Part shown: one piece after another, positions 32,571-45,772 of the stretch
Layout: each line of letters starts with the position of its first letter
How positions within the stretch are numbered: the first letter of the stretch is position 1
Assembly: GCA_032207245.1 (NCBI GenBank)
Contig: CM063502.1
Location: 133,203,205-133,267,204, forward strand
Direction of reading: 5' to 3'
Source: Pardosa pseudoannulata
Lineage: Eukaryota > Arthropoda > Arachnida > Araneae > Lycosidae
DNA: 64,000 nucleotides
The notes under the pieces: model-generated
Told to the model about the DNA's origin: nothing
What the model saw: the letters and a program-made list of their open reading frames with translations, nothing else
The model's database searches: none
Translations under genes and position numbers: made by a program

Positions 32571-33300
32571 TATTTAAAAAAAAAAATAAAATTTGGCAGT
32601 AAATAGGTTAAACTGATAATCGTAAGAAAATGTTTCCATGATATTAAACTAACAAACTTTTATTAAATGATACTAGCAACCCCTTACCCCCCCCCCCACA
32701 AACACATTCCCAAAATTCATATTGTGTTGGCACTTGTCCCAGGTTTGGTGGAAATATTTGTAAAATAAGACATACTTGAATCAGTTACTGAATGCTGGCC
32801 TAGTAGTCATTGAATAGGGCTACAATACTAAGGGGTACTAAGCCTGTTAAACAAACCTCTGAATACTCAGGAAATTATCAAATTAAAAGGGCTGAATTTC
32901 CTTTTGCCTAATGGTTAACATGTTGGAAAAAGGAATGGAATCATGAACAATAATCTCCCCTTCTGAGGGAAATTCAAATTGAGGGAATAATTCAGTAGAG
33001 TATCATTTCTTTTAGAAAGACAGATCACCAACAATTCCACAACATACACAATCTAATTATCATGAGAACACAAATTAGGATACAGTTTAAAATGAAGATA
33101 AAAGATTTAATTTGTTTTCATATATACGTTATTTATATCTGATTTATAAATTATTGTTTGATTACACTATTTGCTTTTTAAAAGCAAGATTAAAATATGG
33201 AAAATAAATATAATTTTTAGTTAAAATCTCAGTTTTTATTAAAACTAAAAATACTATAAATATTAACAGTAAAGATAAATTTTGTTTCTTCACCTCTACT
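32571..33300. other. No recognisable feature
   Basis: AT-rich sequence with a poly-C run near 32690; nothing identifiable. Confidence 0.5.
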
Positions 33301-33304
33301 ACAG

Positions 33305-33480
33305 CTTATCTACTGTCCATGGCTGCCTCAACAAGTCCTGTCAGGTGCTACAGTACACCAATGATTGATATTTAAAGTCCTGAGGTCTAACTATATTTTG
33401 CGAGGTCTACCTCTTTTCTTCATTCCCCCTATCTTTGCAAAGGTCACCTTTTTCCCAGGGTTTAAGTTGTTACATCTGAA
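33305..33480 (-). pseudogene. Non-LTR retrotransposon ORF2 C-terminal fragment
   Basis: On the minus strand the frame KIGGMKKRGRPRK, a stop, LDLRTLNINHWCTVAPDR matches the C-terminal signature of LINE-type ORF2 proteins (a KRGRPxxRW motif followed by DLRxLxxxxWxxxAxDRxxW). Two stops lie within 40 codons. Upstream RT sequence is not recognisable, so this is a 5'-truncated, decayed 3' end. Confidence 0.6.
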
Positions 33481-34785
33481 AATATATCCAAGCTATCTGA
33501 TACAATATAATTTGATAAATTGGGTGATATTAGGTTGTTTACATTTTCTAAATATTTCATAGTTAAACAAGATTTTCTTATTCAGCTAACATACTTCAAT
33601 TTCACTTACTCTCCACTAAAAATGATAAGAGGATAAAATAAAATAATGCAAATTTGAATTGCTCCTAACAAGCACAAATTTCTGTTACAGTTCAAGATGT
33701 TGTTTTGTAATGTTATTTTATTTTGTCTATTTTAATGTTAACTTGTTCTTATATGCATTAAAAATAGTTTCCCACTTTAAAAATAAAAAAATGAGAAATA
33801 ATGACATTTCATATGACTAAGAAATATACAAACTGTGTTATCAAAAAGGGAGTACCCAATTCATAAACATAGTTTATGGTATAAATATTCTGAATTGCAG
33901 ATTTGCAAATACACATTAAAATATGTGCATACACAAAATAAAATATATCAATATACTGCAATCTCCATTCTAAAAAATTTGTGTAATTTAACTAAGTACA
34001 AATAAAATACTTTAACAACAATAAAATTAAAACCAAGATTTTCAGTTATTTTTAATCAAAACTGTCTTAGATAAAACTTTTGCAACCTGAGACACAGCTT
34101 TGTTTGATAACAGGTTAGAACCTGGTTGAATTGAATGCAATGTATTTCAGGGTTTCCTCTATGTCTATCTTAATCTAAATATGCTACACATTATAGACAT
34201 CCCTTATAGGTGCCATATATAACCACTCAGGGCACTATAGGTAACAAAAATACCACAACCTGGTTAAAAATGAGTAAATGCCCAAACCCTAACTAAGAAA
34301 ATAAAAAATAAAATTTTAAATACAAAAATTTTAAGGAAAAGTACAGAAGATGTAATTTTATACTTTCTTAGATGTTTTCTGACATATAAGAAAATATGTG
34401 ATCAAGATTACATAGGAGTTACTCATCAAATTAAGAAAGTAAAGTAGGTTAAAACATGTCTGCAATTATCATAAATAAACCAACAACAATAATATTATGA
34501 AACCCTTATACATTATCTAAAATAAATAATATAAATAACAGCACCTAAAGAGGCCACCTGAGTTTGGATATTGACTGTAATGCATAGCTCTGTTCCACAC
34601 AATAGATATAATTTCATACTGGTAAAGGAGAAAAAGAATTACAAATATTACCTAGGATACCAAATTAGATACACATTATTTCTTTGGTTTATAATATATT
34701 GCACAAGTTAGATAGAAACACAAGCAATATGTATAATATACAACAAACTTTACCTATGTATAGACACACACATATATATATTACA

Positions 34786-34855
<70 letters not shown>

Positions 34856-36516
34856 TGTATATGCATTTTTCATTTATATAAATTAATAGGTCTCATTTTC
34901 AAAGCATTAGGCATATTATTAAACAATTAGAACTAAGAAATTTGACTCATAGAACAAAAATGTTAAACTGGTGAATCCCAATTACAAACTTTTTCAAATA
35001 AAAGTACCAAAACTTTAATAAGCCTTTAGGTTAAAAGGACCATACACCTTTAATGAAAGGATATGGATTAGGAATAGGATAAAAAGTGCTATAACAATAG
35101 ATGATGAAATTAGAATTAATTCATTTTACTAGTTTTACAACAGAATACGAATACTACTGTACATATTTAAAACTAATACAACAAATGGTATTATGAAAAC
35201 ACATTAGAACTGAAATTTTCAGTATTATATACATAATAGTCTGATGAAAAAATAACCTTTACTGAGGGATGCCAATGTACACATGGATATTATACATTTT
35301 TTAACAAAAGCGAATTATACATACATCCTGATAAGCATTAAGGTATGATCTAACAAACAGATAGGTAATGATTTTTAATAGGAAATAATGATGAAAAATT
35401 TATATTAATCCCAAAGAAATGTAAGTAAGTAAACTGTAACAATTATGAGTGAATAATGAAATCAGACAGTTTGATGCAAAAACAAACCTCACTAAAATTG
35501 CATACATCAAGGTAAGACAAATTAAATCAAAATGCAAATTTTTCAACTCAGCCCCTTAATAAATTTAACATTCATTACAACAAAGTAAAATAAAATATTA
35601 TATTTCTTATAATCTGAAATGTTTACTACTAAAGGTATATTTAATTTTTCATATCTTCAAAACATATTAAGGATTTCAATAATTGAAATTTATACTGAAA
35701 TAGACATTGAAACTTTACAGAGAAAGCATACATAATCATATATTAGAAACATAATGATACAAATATCAACAAATAAAATTCCAATATAAAGTAGCTTCAA
35801 TTTAAATTAAACATTTAAGTAATTAGTTGATTCATTTAAATATGCCAGCTAAAGCATAAAATTAATAATAAACACAATTTGAAATTATTAAAGGAGCATC
35901 ATGTTCAAATGAATGTATTTTGTTTATGATAGTATCTTCCCAATACTGAAGTATCAATAAATTATCTTTATAGAATTTGAAATACTGTATAATAATATTT
36001 CATATTAGCAGATGAAGCATGAACTGTTATTAAAAAATAATGTATCTCCCAGAAAAAAAAAAAAAAAAAAAAGTAAAGAATGCTTTAAATTTCACTTCAA
36101 TTTTAGTCAAAATGACTTATAATTTCTCAATCAAATTTTAAATATTTTTCAAGAGATAGTATTTTATATAAGAAAATAATCATTAAAATCTTGACTAAGC
36201 ATAAAAACAAAGAAAATATTCCTCCTTCTAGAGAATAAAATACAAAATTTTGTGAAATATCTAATAAATATATAAAAATTTTACACAAGCTCTAATGAGT
36301 ATTAAAATTTACTTTTTACAGATTGTTTCATTATTGATATTTAAAAAAAATTGTTAGTATATAAAAGCATCAACTATTTCAACACATGGTTTTTAATTCT
36401 TGCTATAAAATTTTTAAGACTGAATTGTGCATATTAGAATACAGAAACCTCTCAGACTAGATGGTGATACATAGTACACATTGCCACATCCCTGTAAAAA
36501 GATAATAAAAACTAAA
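33481..36516. other. AT-rich region downstream of SETD2, no gene recognised
   Basis: About 3 kb of AT-rich noncoding DNA. It contains the (AT)n run at 34789-34852 and an A19 run at 36053-36071. Nothing coding is recognisable on either strand. Confidence 0.5.
34789..34852. repeat. (AT)n microsatellite
   Basis: About 64 bases of alternating A and T flanked by TGCATGCAT-like sequence. Confidence 0.97.
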
Positions 36517-37235
36517 TTTATTTAAGTTCTTAAAAGTTAAAAAGATAATATCACCTCTTAAGGCTCCAGCTTCATACATGACACAATATGATATATGCAA
36601 AATGTGTTTGTGGCAGTGCAATGCTTGATTACAATAAATAAATGAAGGGGACTCCCAAAGTATAATCACCCAAAGTTACAGTTTACAATTTAACACAAAA
36701 TATATAAATAATTGGGAAATGCTGTGAAACATAAATAATCTGAAGAAGAAACAGCCAAAATATACATAAAATATACAAAAAGTGTATGTTCTTAAAGTTT
36801 TGCCTCTGAACAAAGAGTATTTTCCATGTAAAATATTTAAACATAACTTCATTACACAATATAAAAGTACAAAGAAACTTTGGCAATAAGGAAAAATAAA
36901 AAGTATCACAATGTTGACAATCATTCCTTCACTCTTGTAGGTTACTTTTATAGGATGAAACTACGAGTCAAGCTGTTGTAGTTACTTATGACTGATCATC
37001 AAATAACTTACAATGGGTGCATACGATGCACATGTAATGAATGACTTCAGTTTATATTGAAACAATATCTGAGTTCTATGATCTTGAAGTATTGCTTCAT
37101 TATTAAAGGTTAATGAAATATATTTACAAATGTAAATTAAAAACCATAACAATAAAATATCTCAAATGAATTCATTCTTGAATCACAAAGAGGCATATCT
37201 AATTAATTTGTACTAAAATACTGGGCAACCATATA
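36517..37235 (-). other. SETD2: Probable 3' untranslated region of SETD2
   Basis: Sequence following the SETD2 stop codon on the minus strand. The first AATAAA on that strand is the complement of 36517-36522, about 715 bases past the stop, so a 3' UTR of roughly this length is plausible. The real cleavage site cannot be seen from sequence alone. Confidence 0.35.
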
Positions 37236-37403
37236 TCAATCATCTCCCAAAGAATCACATTTATCTTTCCGATATACTGGTCCATATCTTGCCATATACT
37301 TGTGAATGTAATCCCGTGCTTTGAACTTCACAGATTCATTTGCATCAAGGTCCTCTACATGTTTACAATGCTTCAGCTCTTTAGCCATAACAAAGTGTGT
37401 TAA
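37236..37403 (-). CDS. SETD2: SETD2, last coding exon (SRI domain end)
   Basis: Minus strand: acceptor CTTTCCAG, then LTHFVMAKELKHCK and ESVKFKARDYIHKYMARYGP, ending DSLGDD and TGA (37238-37236). This is the second half of the SRI domain, the three-helix bundle by which SETD2 binds the doubly phosphorylated C-terminal repeats of RNA polymerase II. In vertebrate SETD2 the protein also ends a few residues after the equivalent YMQKFG helix. The exon is 56 codons including the stop and starts in phase 0, matching the donor of the previous exon. Confidence 0.93.
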   Translation of the reverse strand, partial: LTHFVMAKELKHCKHVEDLDANESVKFKARDYIHKYMARYGPVYRKDKCDSLGDD

Positions 37404-37492
37404 CTGGAAAGAGAAATGTTTTAATTATTAGAAGTGAAAGAAAAAAAGATACATAAATAAAATACATAAATGAAAAACTATTCAACACTTAC

Positions 37493-37699
37493 TTTCCGAG
37501 CTAGATGTTTAAAATCTTCATTACTTGTAATTTTTGCCACTCTACAATCATCCTTTCTGTAAGGATTAAGGCATTGAACAACATATGATGACATTTTTGT
37601 CCGGAACAGCTCTTTGATTTTTTTAGCTATTTCATTATTTACAACTTCTCTGCTACTTGTATCTGCAGGGGCAGTTGTAGTACTTTTTCGTTTTGAATG
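37493..37699 (-). CDS. SETD2: SETD2, penultimate exon (SRI domain start)
   Basis: Minus strand: acceptor TTTTTCAG, then HSKRKSTTTAPADTSSREVV, continuing with KKIKELFRTKMSSYVVQCLN and PYRKDDCRVAKITSNEDFKH, up to LARK and donor GTAAGT. VVQCLNPYRK and EDFKHLARKLTH across the junction are the most conserved part of the SRI domain. The exon is 207 bases, phase 0 at both ends. It is separated from the upstream 45-base exon by a 7.6-kb intron. Confidence 0.95.
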
Positions 37700-39661
37700 C
37701 TGAAAAATGAAATATAAAAGATTTAGTCCCATAAATATCAGATATCTTTAATAAAAATACATTTTGCATTTAAAATTAAAAATAAAAAGTGTATTAGTTT
37801 CTAAAATCACATGCACAGGCATTAATAAAGGATTTCTTTACATTGAGCAACCTCTCACAGTTATTTAAAATGCAAAGTTATTTAATTCATAACAAGTTTT
37901 CACAAATTAAATTATAACATTTATTGTAGCAAATGGACTTAAAACAATAATTATAAAAATGAAGTATTTTATACCTATAATTCATGTGGATAAACAAAAA
38001 ATTTTATTTAAGAATTAAGTACATATTGAATCGCATCAGATGACTTTAATAGTTCATAAAAGCTTGATATGAAATAGAATACATAACTAGATTATTTAAA
38101 TAATATTTACAGCATAAATAAGTATTTTGTCCACTTAAAGGCATAATGAAACTATGTTTTTAAGGCAGGACAGGGACATCACTTCTTTTTTAAACTACAA
38201 TATAATGTATAGCTAAAATAAAAAGCAATATTTTTGATATTTATTTACTAAATGCATAACTTATAAATATCAAAACTAAGATAATATAAATTTACCCATC
38301 CATTTTATTTTACTGCTATTATTAGATTATTACAAGTCCAAAATTTTAATGTAACATTTAATCTTACAGAACAATAAATGTTTGGAAAAATGTCATTACT
38401 TGCAAAATGCAGAAAAAAAAATATATGGCCAGCTAACACGTCAAATTTATTTATATTAGTTTACCTCACATTTTTGCAAAATAAGTAGCAACAGAATAAA
38501 AGCCCATATCAAATGACTTACGTTATGCAGACAATTCCTATACATAAGTATCAGATAAAAATCATAACTAATAAACTAAAGCACTTAATAGAATTGCCTT
38601 TACAATGCAATAAGCACTGAAATGGGAAGCTACCTATCCAGAGATACATTACTTACTAGGGAACATACTGATCTATGGAAAAAAAGGACCTCTTAGTCAA
38701 TATGTACTCATTTCTTATAAGTAAAGATATCTTAAAGCATACTACTAAAACAAGTCCTCTACTCCAGGAACGCAAATATTTTTCCTAATTAGATATAATA
38801 TGGAAATATCTTATTCTTCACAGAGCAGCAGATCAATATCAATCCTTAACTTTAGCACTTAATAAGGAACATGATGATTCTAGATTTTTTTTAAAACTAT
38901 TTTGAACTAATTTTTTTATGAAATGCAATTTTTAAAACTGAAATTAAGAAATAGGAAATAAAAAAGCTGCATTAAATGAGTTAAAAAAATATATAACATG
39001 TAAAAAAAGAATTTACAATAAAAATGATATAAAATGGAAATGCTACTCTTTCTAATAAATGGAATTCTTTCTAATAAATTAAACTCAATTAGATTTTCCA
39101 AACTAATATAGAAATTGTTTTAAGAGCATATGTTTTTAAAGGTTATATCATACAATACAAGACTCCAATCTGGTATTCTTCAAAATCTGGAATTTTGCTC
39201 TTGATTTTAATCTATGTATATTATAAAGAATTTTATGCATATTTTACAATCTTTAAAACTAGATTGGCCATCACGATTAACTGTTTTGAAAAATCTACTG
39301 CTAAAAAAGGCATCAATTTTCATTTTCAGAATTCTATATAAACAGATTTCTAAACAGCAGATTGTCAAGGAAAGTAAATTTTTTTTTTAAGAAATTTAAG
39401 TTGTGAAATGAAATTTTTTGTTAAAAAAATTCTATAAAAGTTTTCTGACTTAAAAAATGGCATAGAAAGTCCAATTTATATCATTTACTTGCTGCTAAAA
39501 AGTCTGATTTCTGACTGGATCCATTGGATTTTTATTGGGAAATACTGTTAAAATTATTATACATTGGTAAATGCCATCAACTTCCAACACATGTTGGAAA
39601 AAAAAATACTAGAATATTATACTAAATATCGATATTGGTGTAGAATTGACAAATATAATAA

Positions 39662-39698
<37 letters not shown>
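39662..39698. repeat. Poly-A tract
   Basis: Run of about 35 A in the SETD2 intron. No recognisable SINE or LINE body precedes it. Confidence 0.9.
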
Positions 39699-39699
<1 letters not shown>

Positions 39700-40711
39700 C
39701 CATCTTCAGCAAATACTGAAACAGTAAAAATTCCATAAGTAAAATAAAGAACTGTACAATATATAGGAAGAATTGAAATATCAATACCATGGCATTATAG
39801 AAATATTGATATATATACCAGTATTAAGCTTGCTAATTTAGTTCATATCCCCCTCCTACATGCATATGAATTTGGTAGACATCTATACAAATATTAGGCG
39901 CATGTTGAAAAAAGTGAATAGGTTTCTTCCTACTATATAGAGATTCATATTCTTATTCCCATAGTATATTCACAGTTTTAACTATGATGTCCCATTAAAA
40001 AAATTGCATGTTTTCAAGACCCTAACTCCACAAAACATAATTAGAGCTTTACTATACTATTATAATTAGAATCACAATAATTTTAGACATTTTATCTATG
40101 CCTTTTTGATCTTGGAGAACTTGTTGCATGAACCAATAATATTTCTTTCCTGTTCTTTAGTAGGAAAAAAAAGGTACTGATGAGAAAAGAAAGACAGACA
40201 ATCTTTTTGATTATCTTCAAAATTTGTGTGTGTTTGTGCTTACATATTTATATATCATTTATATAAAGGGCCACAAATGTGAAAAAGGATATCCATATGT
40301 AGTTATGGGAAAGAAAGAGAAAACACAGAAATTTGAAAAATAGAATTGCAATTTAATGTAGCATCTATCTTCTGAGCTTTTGGATGCAAAAAACAGGTAC
40401 ATGTTGTTATATAGGGGTGTAAGCCAGTCAATTAGTGTGTTAGTAATTAAACATCTGATGATATATGCTAAGTGAAACTAGTTTATGTGAATAAGCTTCA
40501 CTTTGCCCTGTAAACTGCTGAGGCAAGCAGAAACTAATTTGGGTGCATGCAAATTTGCCAGTTTTCATTACTGAAAAGGAGAGAACAAAAGATTTTCAAT
40601 AAAGGTAGTAATTTAAAGATAGAATTACTCAAAATTTATTTTAAAATGGTATTATAATTACATTGGTTAGTTATATGTTAAAATACTATTACATATATAC
40701 CTACAAGAATT

Positions 40712-40832
40712 TTTTATTTGAAGTAAAAGATGGCTTTTATTTTCTTATTTTTTTCTTTGTTTAATTTTCAAATTTTGGAACAGACCCACATAAATTTTAT
40801 GATATTAGATCAGAATCACCCGTAATAAAGTA
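40712..40832 (+). repeat. Dispersed repeat shared with 10197-10315
   Basis: Same orientation as the copy inside the Harbinger-like element; gtaaaagatggcttttatttt, cagacccacataaa and tcagaatcaccc are the shared landmarks. Noncoding. Confidence 0.55.
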
Positions 40833-41078
40833 GTAAGTCCTTACATTTTCTCATATGTTGTAAAATAACATTAATAATTATAATAATAATACACACACAC
40901 ATTTATATTATATATGTATTATATATATATATATATATATTAGAGAGAGATTCACATATGCTGCTTATATTTTTCTAAATTTAATATGTAAAAAATTCTT
41001 GATCTTAACTAACTTTTCTAAGGTCTATCCTTTACGTACAATGATTGACAACTAGGGATGTGAATTTCTGCTGATAAA

Positions 41079-41287
41079 AATATTTTCTGTCTTGTGGTTT
41101 GTTCCAAGAGGTTTATGCTTATTAAGGTATTTGCGAAAGGATTTATAACTATTTAGAGGTCATTCCTGGATTACCGGTGGGGTTTATAGAGTAGCAGTGA
41201 CATCATATGAGAAGTACTATGCAAACAAATTAGTCATACAAGACAGCATAAACCTTAGAACAAAACTAGTCCACCATAGAAAATATG
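41079..41287. repeat. Imperfect inverted repeat (possible MITE)
   Basis: The left arm about 41079-41119 (atattttctgtcttg...gtttatgct) pairs with the right arm about 41245-41287 (agcataaacc...agaaaatatgg) with a few gaps. The loop is about 125 bases. No flanking duplication was identified. Confidence 0.5.
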
Positions 41288-44200
41288 GTACAGAGATGTT
41301 ACAATGGAGAGAAAACTAGAAAGATCTTAAAGATCTTTACCTACATAAACAATTGTACAGAGCTTCATATATCACACCTCATTTCTGCAAAATGTTGCAA
41401 GAATATCTAAAAATTGCATAGAACCCTATAGTTCTTTTGCTTATGAAAATAAGCTATCAAAACAGAATTACTAGAGTGACAGCTGCAAATTATGAAGAAC
41501 AAGAAGTATTTATGTGAGTATTTTTAATGAACAGATTTGATAAAATTAGCCTTTAAATTTAAGGATAAATACAGAGGTAGTGTACTTCCAAAGTGGAGAA
41601 AATACATTTTCTTCTTAATCAGGAGTTCCACTCAGAGGTAACAAAATGAAATACTATCAATGTTAAATATGATTTAAGTGTCTTTTAAAATAGCTTGCCA
41701 AATAAATTATATTATTTTTATTAATATTTTATTCATAGTTATAAATTTATCAAATCTACAGATTCATCTTCCAGTATACAACCTTTTCTATTTTCATACT
41801 AAGGAAAAACAAGCGAGATTTAACTGTGTATAGTGTGTGTATATATGTATGTAAGTAATTACATACTGTGCTGGTAAGCAATCATTAATGTCTGATTAAG
41901 AATTACTATCTAAACAGAAAAGTCTTATCCATATGCAAGCATTATCAATAATAAGATTTAACTTTTCACAACAAAAATACTTCTAACGAATAATGGCTGA
42001 CAGGATGCAGTACTATGACATAGAAGCAAAATTATTATAAAATGGTTCAAAAAGAATTCTAAAGATTCTGAAGTTATGTTATCAATGTAATTTTACATGA
42101 CATCAATCTCACAAAGCATTTGTTATTTCATATCAAATAGAAAACTTGTGGTTGACATAGAACCCTATAATGTATTAGGAAATATAGAACTAACCAGAAG
42201 GTATCAGGCCCTATATACCCAAAGACCATCAAGCCAATGCCTCTTTGCGTGGCTATTGTGTTTAATGTCAAAACATTAGTACTTAATGCATAGTAAATTA
42301 CTTAAAAAAAAGAAAATTTTAAATTACCTGATATCAGAAACTGAGAATTTTAAAAATGTACATAAGTAAAGGTAACAAAGAAATTGATAGATTAAAACTT
42401 GGATCATAACCCTTCAATAGTACATGGTTTATATTCCATTGGCAGGAGGAACCCCCCCCCACACACACACACAAACTATTAGTAAATAAAAGCACCTTTC
42501 AACATGACATCAGTCCAGATCTAGTCATAAAATTTATATTATTTTTTATTCTATATTATTTTTGTATAATGCACTATTTAAGCAAACTTTTACAAAATAC
42601 TTATTTTAAAATTCTACTGTTATTGTATATCATTACATAAACCTACATTACGTAATTATAAAAGAAGTAAAGCATTTACTTTATTAACAAAGTTCATACT
42701 CAATAGGAAGAGTAAAAAAGAAGCACCTACTGACACATCATAGTAATGCACATTCAGATATTACTATCCTGTAATGGTTTTATTAATATTTTTTGAGCAA
42801 TTCATCCATTTATGCAGCATTACTAAAACAAACTTTTTGAATACACTTATAGCATTTTGAAATTTTACTGTTCATATATATTATAATGTAAGTTGATAAT
42901 AATATATCACAAAGAATGTAATAACAAGGAAATGAAAACATACCATGTTTATAATAAACAGATATTATAGAAGATAAATTATAATTTATTAATAAATGGG
43001 TTTGAGATTAATACTATAATAATTAAAGGCAACATAAAAAATCATGTAAAAAACAGTTTTATAGACTGTTTTTCCATATTGAAAAAAAGGAGAATTTTAA
43101 AATGCACTTTCAAGCATCGTATTAACCGTACAGTAGAGTACACCAAAAAGTGTCTATAGCTAAATTAGCACATTTTTGTCATCCTTTAAAAACAAAGTTT
43201 TAAAAAAATTCAATTTATGACAAACCACTATTTCATTCACAGTACAAAGTGTACTTATATAGCAACAAATTTAATACAAAACTGATCAAAAAAATTTTAA
43301 AAATAACAGTATATAATGCTGAGTAAAAAAAATTCCAAAGAAATAACAGGAAAATTTTTTTAAAATAATTCTTAGAAAATGTCCAAAATACCATTTGTGA
43401 CTGGAAAATATCAGTTGTCATTATAACAAGTGGGTGTTTAAATGGATTTTTAACATTATAAGAACCATAGAAATTTGTTTCTACATAAAAAATCAGGGTT
43501 TTCCTGATATATAAATGCTTATTATGAAGGGTAATATGAAAGCAGTTGAGTATGTTAACAACAAAACCGATAAGCAACACCCAATTATTGCATTCATGTT
43601 TTCACATGAAATATAATTTGAAAATAGGACAAAAATCAATATCATAAAGCTGTGATGAAACTACAGTGGTTTAATGAGTAAGCAGATAAATTCTTCCTGC
43701 TTCTGCAAAATTAACGTCATCCAAGTTGATGCAATATTAGATATAATTCTGTTGAATAAGCTTAGGATATATCCAAATATTGGTTCAGAAGTCATCATTG
43801 GCCCTGGTTATCTACAAGAATCTAGTAGTTTGCCAGTGCATGAGTATAGTTAACTCAATGACTTATACAGTCTATATCAAAATTAACTAGTTTGAATATA
43901 AAAGGACATTTTAATGTGCTACAAATGGGAAATGTTTACCAGCCTACATAGAAAATTAGTTATTTCCACATGAATACAATAATATCTATATACAAGAAAA
44001 ATTTGTGCCAATAATGCATTTTATATAAACACTGAAAAAAAATTTAAAACCTAATATCTTAGTTTACAGACTTTCAACTATTAACTGATATTTAGTAATT
44101 ACACAAGAAAACAAAAATATAATTAAATTTACTTTAGCACTTTGTTATATAACGTAAAATTTTAGTCCTTTTAAAACAAGTTTTTCATTTTAAATTTAAC

Positions 44201-44454
44201 AGTCAATGATAAAAGTAAGCATGTATGTATCTTAATTTTAAATAATTTATGTATAAAACATTTTATTTCTTACTTCCATCATAAATAGATAATATATTAG
44301 GTTGAAAAGATTAATGATATATATATTCTTTAATATAAAATTACATTATCATGGAAAAAATATAAGTAAATTAATTATAACTTATTTAATTAAGCAAAAT
44401 TACCACTCAGGAGAAAATGCACATTCAAACTAATGAGACATTTCTTATAAATTA

Positions 44455-44457
<3 letters not shown>

Positions 44458-44539
<82 letters not shown>
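44458..44539. repeat. (TA)n microsatellite
   Basis: About 82 bases of alternating T and A inside the long SETD2 intron. Confidence 0.97.
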
Positions 44540-44542
<3 letters not shown>

Positions 44543-45295
44543 GGATAATACTGTCTGGACTCTAGTTCTAAATTTTTTAATATTTTTCTTTTTACTGCAT
44601 CATGTTCACAAACTGCAGCAATGTGTTATTAATTTTAATTACAGCTAGAATCCAAAACATATTCTAGGTAGATTACATAAACATGAAGCAACAAACACTT
44701 TAAAGTCTCCAATAATAATAATTATAGAAGATATACATAAATAAAAAAAATAAAGTCTATAACAAAAATTTAACTATTATTTATGTCTTATAATTAAACA
44801 AAAAGCATTACAAACTTAACAAAAAGAGGTAACTTGAACATGTAAGGCAAATCAAGGTAGCATGTTACATATAAACCTTTAAATAAAATATGATAAAAAC
44901 AAGAACTGAACATTTAATTTATTCTGACAATATGTTATAATCTAAGCAAATGTGTGTCACTGGGATTAACTGTTTATGTTTCTCATGGTACAAAGACAAT
45001 TAAAAACCTACATGACATTTTTTTTATGCATTGACACTGGTAACTTTACAGTTAAATGTATAGAACATAATATCTAACATATTATGTCATCTGATATGGG
45101 CTTAAAACTGAACATATTAAGTCACTATAAAAAGCTTTCTCAAAAGACTGAAATAAATAATTTTCTTTATATTTAATCTTCATGAGTGATATTAATAAGC
45201 AAAGCACATGAAAGCATAAAGAATTTTGATGGGGAAAAGTGAGAACTGGCTGTAGGTATGTTATTTATTATGCATCTGAAGTTCACAATTGTTAC

Positions 45296-45340
45296 CTTTT
45301 GATGGGATCTACGAGAATGTGTTTTTTCAAGCTTATGTGC
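45296..45340 (-). CDS. SETD2: SETD2, 45-base small exon
   Basis: Minus strand: acceptor TTTTCTAG, then AHKLEKTHSRRSHQK and donor GTAACA. It is 15 codons, phase 0 at both ends, and fits between the WW exon and the SRI exon. The basic composition resembles the Lys-rich linker that separates GTPTYDE from the SRI domain in other SETD2 proteins. The donor is a weaker match (GTAACA) and conservation cannot be shown here, so the exon could be alternatively used. It is too short for an ORF search and was found from its splice sites and phase. Confidence 0.75.
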
Positions 45341-45559
45341 CTAGAAAATAAGTAAAAATTAATGACTGTTTACAAAAACAAAGAATAATTAAAAACAATA
45401 AAATAAAAATACAAAACTTTAAAACTGAACATTGAAAAAAATAAACAAAATGCTGGAATTAAGATAAATAAAATAAGAAAAAGTAAACCACCTTATATGA
45501 TTAGCAGTACTATCAAGCTTAATTAAATTTATAAAGTAAATGTGTTTAAGAAAAATTAC

Positions 45560-45772
45560 TGGTTTGGGTTCATCATATGTTGGAGTTCCATTATCAACAT
45601 CTTCTGGTTCAGGTGTGGGTGGATCCCACCTACTTTCTCGTTTGATGGCATGATAAAAGTATACATTCCCATCTGAATCTGTAGCAGTCTTCCAATTTGG
45701 TGGCAACTTTTTTGGTACTCCTCTAGGTTTTTGAGTAGAAGTATCGCCATTTTCTTGGACTACTGGATATAT
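45560..45772 (-). CDS. SETD2: SETD2, WW-domain exon
   Basis: Minus strand: acceptor TTTTTTGTAG, then IYPVVQENGDTSTQKPRGVP, followed by LPPNWKTATDSDGNVYFYHA and KRESRWDPPTPEPE, ending GTPTYDEPKP and donor GTAATT. The two signature Trp residues (exon residues 27 and 49), the YFYH aromatic block and WDPP define a WW domain that binds proline-rich partners. The trailing GTPTYDE motif is also present after the WW domain of vertebrate SETD2, which strengthens the assignment. 71 codons, phase 0 at both ends. Confidence 0.95.

Larger units (their letters stand above)
37700..45295 (-). other. SETD2: SETD2 intron (7.6 kb)
   Basis: AT-rich DNA between two phase-0 exons. I see no further exon in it. It contains a poly-A run (39662-39698), a short dispersed repeat (40712-40832), a palindrome-like repeat (41079-41287), (AT)n runs (40921-40940; 44458-44539) and several chance open frames of up to 115 aa that show no motifs. 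Confidence 0.7.

Noticed and set aside
43233..43580. 115-aa minus-strand frame in the SETD2 intron, hydrophobic
   Set aside because: Phe/Leu/Tyr-rich composition is what AT-rich DNA gives by chance. There is no motif and no codon signature, and it lies within an intron.
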